In this document: positions 7,669 to 15,921 of the stretch, in pieces
Numbering within the stretch: position 1 is the first letter of the stretch
Layout of the letters: each line of letters begins with the position of its first letter
Source: DATKRB01 sp963794215
GTDB lineage: Bacteria; Actinomycetota; Acidimicrobiia; Acidimicrobiales; RAAP-2
Assembly: GCA_963794215.1 (NCBI GenBank)
Contig: CAWCCQ010000001.1
Span: 992,001-1,056,000 of the forward strand
Direction: 5' to 3'
Length of the DNA stretch: 64,000 nucleotides
Notes under the pieces: model-generated
The model's input: only the letters and a program-made list of their open reading frames with translations
What the model was told of the DNA's origin: nothing
The model's database searches: none
Program-made: the position numbers and the translations under genes

Positions 7669-9219
7669 GTGGGCGTGGTGCTGCAAGCGGTCTACGGCTG
7701 GCATCCGGACCCTTTCGGGGCGCACGAGCACCGCTACTTCAGCCAGGGCCGACCGACCAAGCTGGTGCGCGACGGTGCGCGCGAGTCCTACGACGAACCC
7801 CCGATCGCACCCAGCCACCTGCCGTCGTCAGCGGTGGCGTCGATCGCTGCTACTGGCGACCGCGTCGGACCGGAGAACGGTCTCACCCCGCGAGGCGTCT
7901 CCGACGGGCCCATGCAGACGCTCGGCCCGAACGCTCGACGCCGAGCGCGGCGGCGAGTAACCGTGTGCGGGTTGGCCCTGGTGCTCCTCGGAGCGCTCGT
8001 CGTCGGGGTAACGACCACTGGCCAGCCCACCAACGCACGCGTCGCAAGCGGCGAGTCGACATTGTCCGAGAGCTCGACGTCGCCAGGGAGCTCGACGTCG
8101 ACAGGAGCATCGACAGCGTCGGCGTCCACATCGTCACCGGCGGCGGGCACGCTCCTTCGCCGCGTCAGCCGACCATCGGGATCACCGCTGAACCCCTCCG
8201 AGATCGTCCCCCAATCGGGCGAGGCCAGTCCTTCAACGACAGCGCAAGACGCAGCCTCACCACCGACGCCCGACGCGTCAGCGCCCGGAGCAGCTGGGCC
8301 CTCCGCCTCGGTGGCGGGTGCCAGCCCAACGTCGGGCAGCACGACGTCAGTCACCACACGGACCACGACGGCGCCGTCGGGCTCGAGCAGCACGACGTCG
8401 AGTACTGACCCCTTGCCGGTCACCGGCGGTGCGAGCAGCTGGTGGGCCCCGAGCGCATCGACCTCGGTGGCCTGGCAGTGGGAGCTCGACCATCCCCTGT
8501 CGGTCACGAGCTCGAGCGATCTCGGGTTGGGCGATACCACGGTGGGCGGGGCGGCAGCGCCCGCGCCGAGCATCTATGACATCGACGGCTTCGACAACGG
8601 GGCGGCGACGGTGGCCGCCCTGCACGCCCGGGGGGCCCACGTGATCTGTTACCTCGACGTGGGTACCTATGAGAACTGGCGGCCCGACGCTGCGTCGTTC
8701 CCCGCCGCCCTGCTCGGTGACTCCAACGGCTGGCCCGGCGAGCGGTGGCTCGACACCTCGCCGGCGGGGCCCGACTACGCCACCTTGCAGGCGATCATGA
8801 CGGCGCGCTTCGAACTGTGCAAGAGCGAGGGCTACGACGCAGTCGAGCCCGACAACCTCGACGGATCGGAGAACACGACGGGGTTCTCGATCAGCGCGGC
8901 CCAGGGTGACCAGTACGCCGAGTGGGTGGCCAACGAGGTGCACGCCTTGGGCATGGGGGTAGCCCAGAAGAACTTCGAGGACCAGTCCTCGGTGCTCGAG
9001 CCCTACTTCGACTTCGTGATCGAAGAGCAGTGCTTCCAGTACGACGACTGCGCGGACCTTGCGCCCTACGTGGCCGCCCACAAGGCGGTGCTCGACATCG
9101 AGTACTCCGACCAAGGGGCCAACCCCGCCACCTTCTGTCCGGTGGTGCGTGCCGATGGCCTGAGCGGGGTGGAGTTCGACACCGCCCTCGACGGCGCCGT
9201 GCGGGTGCCCTGCGCCTGA
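7669..9219 (+). CDS. Membrane-anchored GH114-like glycosidase (endo alpha-1,4 polygalactosaminidase family) with DUF2510
   Basis: A 516-residue protein with four parts. Residues 8-40 (VYGWHPDPFGAHEHRYFS) resemble DUF2510, a short cytoplasmic domain of actinobacterial membrane proteins. A basic patch (89-97) precedes one helix at about 98-115. A Ser/Thr/Ala/Pro-rich linker runs from about 122 to 258. The C-terminal domain (about 265-516) carries SIYDIDGFDN, VICYLDVGTYENWRPD and YDAVEPDNLDG, the acidic blocks of the GH114/DUF297 TIM-barrel family. The enzyme would be anchored in the membrane with its catalytic domain outside, acting on galactosamine-containing polymer. The start could also be GTG 7675 or 7678. 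Substrate is inferred from family only. Confidence 0.8.
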   Translation: MGVVLQAVYGWHPDPFGAHEHRYFSQGRPTKLVRDGARESYDEPPIAPSHLPSSAVASIAATGDRVGPENGLTPRGVSDGPMQTLGPNARRRARRRVTVCGLALVLLGALVVGVTTTGQPTNARVASGESTLSESSTSPGSSTSTGASTASASTSSPAAGTLLRRVSRPSGSPLNPSEIVPQSGEASPSTTAQDAASPPTPDASAPGAAGPSASVAGASPTSGSTTSVTTRTTTAPSGSSSTTSSTDPLPVTGGASSWWAPSASTSVAWQWELDHPLSVTSSSDLGLGDTTVGGAAAPAPSIYDIDGFDNGAATVAALHARGAHVICYLDVGTYENWRPDAASFPAALLGDSNGWPGERWLDTSPAGPDYATLQAIMTARFELCKSEGYDAVEPDNLDGSENTTGFSISAAQGDQYAEWVANEVHALGMGVAQKNFEDQSSVLEPYFDFVIEEQCFQYDDCADLAPYVAAHKAVLDIEYSDQGANPATFCPVVRADGLSGVEFDTALDGAVRVPCA

Positions 9220-9237
9220 GCACCTGCGGTGCTGCTC
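9219..9237 (+). terminator. Short hairpin at the end of the GH114-like gene
   Basis: AGCACC (9219-9224), loop TGC, GGTGCT (9228-9233) form a perfect 6-bp stem directly at the TGA codon. There is no T-run, so it is at best a weak or Rho-assisted terminator. Confidence 0.3.
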
Positions 9238-9256
9238 AGGACGGTGGGCGGGCCTC

Positions 9257-9433
9257 CTAGCTCCCGACTCGCTCGCTCCCTGTGATGGGTCGCTCGTCGC
9301 GCAACGCATGCGCGTGGCCCTCACAGCTGTAGACGTTCCACGCCATCCCGTTGCCATCGGTGTAGCGACCCTGCACCGTCACCCGCACCGGACAGGGCAT
9401 GGAGTGTCCCGTCGCGTCAGGTCGGAGGATCAT
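9257..9433 (-). CDS. Small hypothetical protein
   Basis: A 58-residue frame from ATG 9433, or 47 residues from ATG 9400, convergent with the GH114-like gene. The part MPCPVRVTVQGRYTDGNG, followed by WNVYSCEGHAH, looks protein-like: two cysteines and a His cluster could bind a metal. Neither start has a clear ribosome site, and the frame is open further upstream to 9625. I do not recognise a family; it may be a chance frame. Confidence 0.35.
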   Translation of the reverse strand: MILRPDATGHSMPCPVRVTVQGRYTDGNGMAWNVYSCEGHAHALRDERPITGSERVGS

Positions 9434-9755
9434 GCAAAAGCAACGTCGCGGCAGCAGGGTGAACGGGTCACTCAAGGCACTCGAGGCGGGCGACCGAGTG
9501 GACCACGATGCCATCGATCGCACGTTGGGGGGCAGGGCGCTCGGAAGCCCTCGGTCGCCCCAGTCCAGGTCCTGTCGCTCGTGACCCCGTCCGTCCATGG
9601 CCCGACCGCTCCTTTTCAGCCACAACGACTGTCGTTCCAGCCTGCAGGACAGCCACTGTGAGGCAAAAGAGGGTTTTCTTGGGGATATTGGAGCGTCCCC
9701 TGTTGAAAAGCGGTGGAGGAGAGCCCGAGATTTCGATCACGGCGGCAGCCGTCGC
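9434..9755. other. Non-coding stretch between convergent genes
   Basis: About 320 bases between the small minus-strand frame and the end of the G1 peptidase gene. It is less GC-rich in its second half (around 9655-9690, with a GAGGGTTTTCTTGGGG patch). I see no gene, no good hairpin with T-run and no repeat in it. Confidence 0.5.
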
Positions 9756-11357
9756 CTACCAACCAGCGGCCGCGATGATCGGAGCATTGAGGTGCTGCCC
9801 CGCCATGCCACCGTCGTTGGGGGCATCACCGTAGGGATACACCGTGCCGTTAGCGGAGGCGACCCAGTACCCCGCGCCGTCGGCTGTGGCGACGATGGAC
9901 GCGGCCGGGTTGCCAGTACTGATCGCGCCCACCGGCGCGCCCTGGTTCGTTGCGTCCCCGTAGGGGGCGACGGCCCCGTTGGCGAACAGGATCCAGTACC
10001 CCTGACCGTCTGGCGTACGAACCGCGGAGGCGACCGACACGGTCTGGGGACCCGGCCCTCCGTAGTAGGCAGCGTCGCCGAACGCGTAGACATTCCCGGT
10101 GCTGGTGACCACCCAGTACCCGTTCCCACTGGCGTCAGGCATCACTGCCACCGCAACACCGGCACAGCCGCCGATGGCAGGACACGAACCGGCAAAGTGG
10201 GCGTCGCCGAAAGCGAAGACTCCTCCGTCGGCGCCGACCATAAAGTACCCACCCCCGTCGGTGGACGGGACCACGCCGACGATCGGGGCGTTCAGCTTCT
10301 TGCCGTTGCCAGGCGTACCGGCCGGAGCGATGCCGAGCCCGGGAATCGAGCCGTAGAAGCCGGCGTCCCCGAACGCGAACGTCCCACCGTCGGCCGCAAC
10401 CAGCCAGTAGCCCTCGCGGTCCTCGGTGGGCGTGATGCCTACCACCGGCCGTTGCAAGTGCATCGATCCGGTCGAGCCGTAGAACTGGGCGGAGCCAAAA
10501 GCAAAGATGCCGCCGTCCGCACCGACCAGCCAGTACCCGTGGGCGGTCGGCGATCCATAAGCGATCGAGAACGAGGCGGTGCCATAGCTTCCCGGATACG
10601 CGATGACGGTGCCCTGGGCGTTTGCCATGACCACCGGCGTCAGATCTGCGGTGTCGACGAGCGCTCCATTGGCTTCCATCTCGCTGAAGGAGGCGGTCCC
10701 GAAGTCCGCCAGCGGCTGCACTTGGTTGGCCTGGTTGCTGGGCGCCTCCTCGATCCACTCCGCCGAGGTCGCCGGGCCGCTGTAGGACACGACCACCGAC
10801 GCACGATTGCCCGACGTCTGGTCGCTAACGGCGATCGTCCACGTGCCCGGAACGTCCTCGGTGACCGACGCCTGCATCTCGTCACCCGGCGACACCGACC
10901 CGAGCACGATGGCGGTGGAAGGAAGAATCTCGTACCAGGCGTAGTAGCTCCCCGAGGAGTCCTGCTCGGTTCCCGTCTGGATGAGCGACGTGTTGGTGAC
11001 GCCGTCGATCCCCACCCACGTCGAGGAGTACTTGGTGGGTGACGACGCCGACACCGCGGGAACGACCCAGCGCCCCGCGACCTGCGTGTACTGCGATCCG
11101 GTGTCGATCAGCCCCGACCAGTTGGTGGACTCCTCGACCGTCTCGGTGCCCGACACGCTCGGGCGACTCGCTCGCTGCCAGTGCGCCGGCTCGGAGGCGG
11201 GCTGCGACACCCCGAGCGTACGCGGGGACCCCCAGTGGGCGGCGGGCGACGCGCCGCGCACAGTGCTCGCCAGCGCCCCTTGCGCCAGGGCAAGTGACCC
11301 ACCCACGACGACGGCAACGGTCACCAGCAAGCGCGCTGACCGTCCTGTCTGCGACAT
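9756..11357 (-). CDS. Secreted G1-family (eqolisin-like) peptidase fused to propeller-like repeats
   Basis: From ATG 11357 (GGAGG 4 bases upstream) the protein has 533 residues. Residues 1-30 form a signal peptide ending A-L-A. The first domain, about 75-268, has the G1 peptidase pattern: NWSGLIDTG (79-87), the following RWVVP, STWVGIDG, LIQTGTEQ with the likely catalytic Gln127, YYAWYEILP, and AEWIEE (199-204) with the likely catalytic Glu. G1 peptidases use a Gln/Glu dyad and work at acid pH. Residues 274-533 hold six repeats of about 40-50 residues, the first three reading GYWLVGADGGIFAFG-like and the later ones diverged. Such repeats probably form a beta-propeller and may bind a surface polymer. 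Secretion and domain split are seen; substrate is unknown. Confidence 0.82.
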   Translation of the reverse strand: MSQTGRSARLLVTVAVVVGGSLALAQGALASTVRGASPAAHWGSPRTLGVSQPASEPAHWQRASRPSVSGTETVEESTNWSGLIDTGSQYTQVAGRWVVPAVSASSPTKYSSTWVGIDGVTNTSLIQTGTEQDSSGSYYAWYEILPSTAIVLGSVSPGDEMQASVTEDVPGTWTIAVSDQTSGNRASVVVSYSGPATSAEWIEEAPSNQANQVQPLADFGTASFSEMEANGALVDTADLTPVVMANAQGTVIAYPGSYGTASFSIAYGSPTAHGYWLVGADGGIFAFGSAQFYGSTGSMHLQRPVVGITPTEDREGYWLVAADGGTFAFGDAGFYGSIPGLGIAPAGTPGNGKKLNAPIVGVVPSTDGGGYFMVGADGGVFAFGDAHFAGSCPAIGGCAGVAVAVMPDASGNGYWVVTSTGNVYAFGDAAYYGGPGPQTVSVASAVRTPDGQGYWILFANGAVAPYGDATNQGAPVGAISTGNPAASIVATADGAGYWVASANGTVYPYGDAPNDGGMAGQHLNAPIIAAAGW

Positions 11358-11589
11358 GTGTCCTCCGGGTGACGTCGGATGGAAGCACGGCGACATTGCT
11401 ATCGCGAGCTCCGCCGCGAGGTCCCGCGCCTCGCCCAGGGAGCGAAAGCCTACGCTGCGCAGGCTCCTGGCCGGCAGCACCATCGCTGCCCGCCGCCAAG
11501 GGAGAGCCGGCCGGGGCGTCATACTCTTGTCGTGGAGGACCTGTGGCGGTGCCAACCGCTGCTCACCGCTCGGCCGACGTGTGACGACG

Positions 11590-12627
11590 ATGCCGGCTGA
11601 CCTGCGGGACCTGAGCAGGTGGCCCGTCGTGGTGGCGCCCATGTCGGGCGGACCGACGACGCCCGAACTGGTCGCCTCGGCAGCGCAAGCCGGTGCCCTG
11701 GGGTTCCTCGCGAGCGGCTACAAGACGGCCGCTGCAATGGACGCCGACCTGGCCGCCCTGCGGGCGATCTCGGGCGCAGCATTCGGAGTGAACCTGTTCG
11801 TCCCGCAACCCTCGACCGCCGATCCGGCGAGAGTGGCCGCATACATCGAGACACTCGACGCTGATGCCGGACGCCTGCGTACCGCACCGGGGTTGCCAGT
11901 GTGGGACGACGACGATTGGGGTGCGAAGATTGCCTCGCTGCTCGCCAACCCACCGGCGATCGTGAGCTTCACCTTCGGCTGTCCCTCCGACGCCGTCGTC
12001 GCCGAGTTCCACGCGCGCGACACGACGATCGTGATCACCGTGACGACGCCGGACGAAGCGATGCTCGCTGTGGCGGTTGGCGCGGACCTCCTCTGCGCCC
12101 AGGGCTTTGAGGCTGGCACGCATCGCGGGACCTTTGCCAACGCGGATCGCCTCGAACAGGACTTCGGCCTGTTGGCGCTCATCGGCGAGATCCAGAGAGT
12201 CACTGGCGTCCCGATCATCGCCGCCGGTGGTATCGCCGGGCCCCGCGAGGTGGCAGCGGTCTTCGCCGCCGGCGCTATCGCCGTCCAAGCGGGGACGGCG
12301 TTCCTCCGGTGCCCTGAGAGCGGCACCCGCCCCACCCACCGGGACGCGCTCGTGGACTCTCGCTACACGGGCACGGCCATCACTCGAGCCTTCACCGGCC
12401 GGCGTGCTAGGGGACTGGTCAACCAGTTCATGCTCGACCATCCCGACGCTCCCCCGGCCTACCCGGAGATCCACCATGTCACCCGCACGCTCAGGGCCGC
12501 TGCGGCTGCAGCCGACGATGCCGATCGGCTGAACCTGTGGGCGGGGCAGGGCTACCGCCGCGCCGCCGAGCTCCCCGCCGGCGACGTCGTCGAGCAGCTG
12601 GCACAGGGTCTGCCGCCCAGCAGCTGA
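11590..12627 (+). CDS. Nitronate monooxygenase family protein
   Basis: An FMN TIM-barrel protein of 345 residues from ATG 11590 (GTG 11581 in frame is an alternative; no strong ribosome site for either). Nitronate monooxygenases oxidise propionate-3-nitronate or alkyl nitronates; many family members have other, unknown substrates. Visible blocks are PVVVAPMSGGPTTPELV, GALGFLASGYK, GVNLFVP, FGCPSDAVV, CAQGFEAGTHRG with the active-site His, IAAGGIAGPREV and AVQAGTAFLRC, which bind FMN phosphate. It is divergent from the G1 peptidase gene and convergent with the acyl-CoA dehydrogenase 12 bases away. Enoyl-ACP reductase II and other FMN reductases share these motifs, so the exact reaction is unsure. 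Confidence 0.85.
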   Translation: MPADLRDLSRWPVVVAPMSGGPTTPELVASAAQAGALGFLASGYKTAAAMDADLAALRAISGAAFGVNLFVPQPSTADPARVAAYIETLDADAGRLRTAPGLPVWDDDDWGAKIASLLANPPAIVSFTFGCPSDAVVAEFHARDTTIVITVTTPDEAMLAVAVGADLLCAQGFEAGTHRGTFANADRLEQDFGLLALIGEIQRVTGVPIIAAGGIAGPREVAAVFAAGAIAVQAGTAFLRCPESGTRPTHRDALVDSRYTGTAITRAFTGRRARGLVNQFMLDHPDAPPAYPEIHHVTRTLRAAAAAADDADRLNLWAGQGYRRAAELPAGDVVEQLAQGLPPSS

Positions 12628-12639
12628 GCGGACCCCGGC

Positions 12640-13773
12640 CTACGCGAGGAGGCTGCGGGCGATGACTACCCGCTGGATCTGATTGGTCCCTTCGTAGATC
12701 TGGGTCACCTTGGCGTCGCGCATGAACCGCTCGACCGGATGGGCCTCGGTGTACCCGTTGCCACCCAGGAGCTGCACGGCATCGATCGTCACGGCCATGG
12801 CCGTGTCAGACGCTAGGCACTTGGCCATAGCTCCCATCTGATTCAGCTCGCCATAGGGGTCGCCGGCGTCGAGGAGCGACATCGCTTCATAGACGAGCAG
12901 TCGGGCAGCCTGGGTCTTGGTCGCCATGTCCGCCACCATGAACTGGAGTCCCTGCAGATCGGCGAGCGGGCGACCGAACTGGATGCGATCGCGCAGGTAC
13001 CGGCTCGAATAATCGATCGCACCCTGTGCGATCCCGACGGCCTGCGCACCGATGCTCGGGCGGGACCGGTCGAGCGTCCCCATGGCGATGTAGAAGCCCT
13101 GACCCTCGTCGCCGACGCGGTTCTGGGCCGGAACTCGCACGTCGCGGAAGATCACCTCCCCGGTCGGACTGCCACGAACGCCGAGCTTCGCCTCGAAGCG
13201 ACCGAACTCCACGCCCCAGTCGCGCTCGACGACGAAACAGGAGATACCGCGGTGACCGGCGTCGGCATCGGTCTTCGCGAACACCGTGTAGATGTCGCTC
13301 ACCCCGGCATTGGTGATCCAGCACTTGGTGCCATTGAGCACATAGGTGTCACCGTCGCGACGGGCTCTGGTGGACATGGCGGCCACGTCGGAGCCGGCGT
13401 CGGGCTCCGACAGGCAGTAACTGGCCTGCGAGGCCCCCGAGGCGATCCTCGGCACATAGCGCGTCCGGAGCTCTTCGGATCCCCAGTTGAGGACCGGCGT
13501 CATCCCCAATTTCGAGATGAGGACCGTCAACGATGTCGAGGCACAGACCCGGGCGATCTCCTCGACGAGGATGGCACAGGACAGGGCATCGGCACCATCG
13601 CCCCCGTACTCAGCCGGGTATTGCATCTTCACCCAACCGTTGGCCACGTAGGACGACCAGGCCTCGGCCGGAAATCTCGCCTCGCGGTCGACAATGGCGG
13701 ACGTGGGCCCAACCTCAGCCTCCGCCCACGTCCGGATCGCCCGACGCAACGCGCGGTGTTCCTCGGTGATCAC
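12640..13773 (-). CDS. Acyl-CoA dehydrogenase
   Basis: A 377-residue FAD enzyme, normal family length, from GTG 13773 with GGAGGGG upstream. It would introduce the alpha,beta double bond into an acyl-CoA, passing electrons to ETF. Family blocks are intact: YPAEYGGDGAD, CLSEPDAGSDVAA (substrate/FAD loop), KCWITNAGVSDIYTVFA, RDVRVPAQNRVG, RIQFGRPLADLQGLQ, and QLLGGNGYTEAHPVERFMRD. The catalytic Glu of the short-chain type lies in QIYEGTNQIQR near the C-terminus. It shows nothing that fixes chain length. No ETF genes are nearby. It is convergent with the nitronate monooxygenase gene, and 397 bases separate it from the racemase on the other strand. Confidence 0.92.
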   Translation of the reverse strand: MITEEHRALRRAIRTWAEAEVGPTSAIVDREARFPAEAWSSYVANGWVKMQYPAEYGGDGADALSCAILVEEIARVCASTSLTVLISKLGMTPVLNWGSEELRTRYVPRIASGASQASYCLSEPDAGSDVAAMSTRARRDGDTYVLNGTKCWITNAGVSDIYTVFAKTDADAGHRGISCFVVERDWGVEFGRFEAKLGVRGSPTGEVIFRDVRVPAQNRVGDEGQGFYIAMGTLDRSRPSIGAQAVGIAQGAIDYSSRYLRDRIQFGRPLADLQGLQFMVADMATKTQAARLLVYEAMSLLDAGDPYGELNQMGAMAKCLASDTAMAVTIDAVQLLGGNGYTEAHPVERFMRDAKVTQIYEGTNQIQRVVIARSLLA

Positions 13774-14170
13774 GTTCCCCTCCCTGGCCGGTGGGCGTCG
13801 ACGACTCTGGTCACGGCAGCCGCGACCACCGCGTCTGGAGGTCGCGAGGTGACCGGCCCGAACCTAGCGGGCAGCTGGCCCATCGTGCCAAGGAGCGTGG
13901 GATTGGGCCGGCTGAGCTCGGGGCGCACCGGGTCCGCCGCCCACCTACCCTCGCTCTACACTCGCACCAAGCGGCGGGGAGGCGTGGTGCGCGGAGAGGT
14001 TGCCCGAACGATAAGAGCAGCACCAGCATTCGCCAGGTCCTTTGGGCGCACGAGGCACCCGAGCTCTTCGGTGACGCCGCCGAAGTCCCTCCCGCAGTCC
14101 AACGACCTCGCGGAGCGCCGCGTCAGGCGCGTGCCCCGCATCGAGGACCAACTGTGATGCCACCCGTCGA
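13774..14170. other. Divergent intergenic region without a recognised gene
   Basis: About 400 bases between the divergent acyl-CoA dehydrogenase and racemase genes. Long frames cross it in several phases but none has a family match or a convincing start. It should hold the promoters of both flanking genes; I cannot point to a clear -35/-10 pair or operator. Confidence 0.45.
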
Positions 14171-15349
14171 GTGCACCCCGAGGTGACGAACACTGCTGAT
14201 CCTCGAGGCCCCCTCGTCGGCGTGCACGTCCTCGAGCTCGCAGGGATCGGCCCGGGGCCTTTCGGCGCCATGGTCCTCGCCGACCTCGGGGCCGATGTCG
14301 TGCGTGTCGACAGGATCGGGCGCAGCCTCGACTCCCCCTACGGCGGCCCCACGGACCCCGTCGCTCGGAGCCGTCGTTCGGTCGCCGTCGACCTACGCAC
14401 CGAGGAGGGGGTCGGCGTGGTGCGCCGGCTGGCACAGCGCGCCGACGTGCTCGTGGACCCATTTCGCCCGGGCGTGCTCGAACGACGGGGTCTCGGGCCC
14501 GACGTGCTGTGTGCGCTCGAGCCCCGGCTCGTGTACGCCCGCATGACGGGGTGGGGACAGACGGGTCCCCTCGCCGGGCACGCTGGGCACGACATCAACT
14601 ACATCGCCTTGACGGGCACGCTGCACGGCATCGGTCGTCCCGAGGCTCCCCCGACCCCACCGGCCAACTACCTCGCGGACTTCGGCGGTGGCGGGATGTT
14701 GCTGGCGGTCGGGATCCTCGCGGCTCTCCTCGAGCGCGAGCAGTCCGGGCGGGGCCAGGTGCTGGACGTGGCCATGGTGGACGGATCGGCGCTGCTGACC
14801 GCGTTCATCCGAGGCATGGTCGCTCGTGGCAGCTGGATCGACGAGCGGGGGCACAACTTCGTCGACGGCGGCTCGCACTACTACGACAGCTACGAGACCG
14901 CCGACGGAAGATTCGTCGCCATCGGGACCATCGAGCCGCAGTTCTATCACCGGCTCCTCGAGCTGCTCGGACTCGACGACGAGGCGGCACGGGTCGATTT
15001 CATGGACCGGCGGGCCTGGGCGGAGCTCAAACCCGTGGTCGCGGACATCTTCCGGACCAAGACCAGAGATGAGTGGTGCGCAGTGTTCGAACGCGAGACC
15101 GAAACGTGCTTCGCACCGGTCCTGACCCTCGACGAGGCGCCGGCACACCCGCACCTGCGCGCCCGCGAGACCTACATCGAGCTGGGCGGCCGCCAACAGC
15201 CCGCTCCTGCACCCCGCTTCAGCCGTAGCGCGCTCGGCCGTCCCAGCCTCGGGCGCGAGCACGGCGCCGACACCGATGCGGTCCTCGAGTCGGCCGGCTA
15301 CAGCCCCGACGAGATCCTGCGCCTTCGCCAAGCGCACGCCGTCGGCTGA
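14171..15349 (+). CDS. CoA-transferase family III protein, alpha-methylacyl-CoA racemase type
   Basis: A 392-residue CaiB/BaiF-fold protein (388 if GTG 14183 is the start). The motifs fit the racemase branch, which epimerises (2R)- and (2S)-methylacyl-CoA in branched-chain and sterol side-chain breakdown: LELAGIGPGPFGAMVLADLGADV, the RMTGWGQTGPL loop, GHDINYIALTG with the active-site His140/Asp141 region, and NYLADFGGGG with Asp170, the expected second catalytic residue. The tail contains AHPHLRARETYIE, the usual end-domain block. It is transcribed away from the acyl-CoA dehydrogenase gene. It is one of three family III genes in the window; the other two (22229 and 46815) are of different subtypes. 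Confidence 0.88.
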   Translation: MHPEVTNTADPRGPLVGVHVLELAGIGPGPFGAMVLADLGADVVRVDRIGRSLDSPYGGPTDPVARSRRSVAVDLRTEEGVGVVRRLAQRADVLVDPFRPGVLERRGLGPDVLCALEPRLVYARMTGWGQTGPLAGHAGHDINYIALTGTLHGIGRPEAPPTPPANYLADFGGGGMLLAVGILAALLEREQSGRGQVLDVAMVDGSALLTAFIRGMVARGSWIDERGHNFVDGGSHYYDSYETADGRFVAIGTIEPQFYHRLLELLGLDDEAARVDFMDRRAWAELKPVVADIFRTKTRDEWCAVFERETETCFAPVLTLDEAPAHPHLRARETYIELGGRQQPAPAPRFSRSALGRPSLGREHGADTDAVLESAGYSPDEILRLRQAHAVG

Positions 15350-15394
15350 ACGACGCGACTGACCAGACTCCGGGCTCCGGGCGCCTCATCGCGT

Positions 15395-15840
15395 GGGCTG
15401 ACCGCAGGTCGGGGTCCGTCCGGTACGCCAACGCGCTGACGCCTGGCACCAAGAGGAGGCCCGCCATGACCGCGGCGCCCACGTTGAGCGTCGTCGTCGC
15501 CCCCAACCGATCGGACGCGGGCTCGGCCAACGCGTACCCGAGGGAGAGGAACAGCAGCGACCCGAACCAATCGTAGGCACTGACCCTCGAGAGGAGATGG
15601 GGCCGAATCTCGCGCTGCATGGTCGTGTCCCAGAGAGGACCGAACACCCGGCACCGCACCGGCAACGGCCGGCAACGGCCGATGCGGCCGATAGCGGAGC
15701 ACCACAATACCCGAGCCGACACCGTTCGCCGCCAACACCGCGCCCCACGCGCCTGCCCCCCCAGGAGCCAAGTTGCGAGCGCACCCTGCGCCAACGCCCG
15801 GACCTCGCCGATGGCCAGCCCGCATCATGGCCGTTCCTAG
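15395..15840 (-). pseudogene. Decayed MFS transporter remnant
   Basis: Two minus-strand frames hold consecutive pieces of a major facilitator protein. One (about 15680-15830) reads WGAVLAANGVGSGIVVLRYR with the RPHRPL-type loop; the other (about 15400-15645) reads WDTTMQREIRPHLLSRVSAY, DWFGSLLFLSLGYALAEP and a final hydrophobic helix. In intact relatives these segments are joined by two more helices, so there is a frame change and a deletion between them. The N-terminal half is missing. It lies between the racemase gene and an intact MFS gene on the other strand. Nothing suggests that it is expressed. Confidence 0.65.
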
Positions 15841-15921
15841 TAGCCGGCGCGCGCTGCGCGCCAAGGCGCCGTCGTCATGAACCGTCTCGCTTGGTGAACC
15901 CCGTTCGCTACGCTCGGCGCG

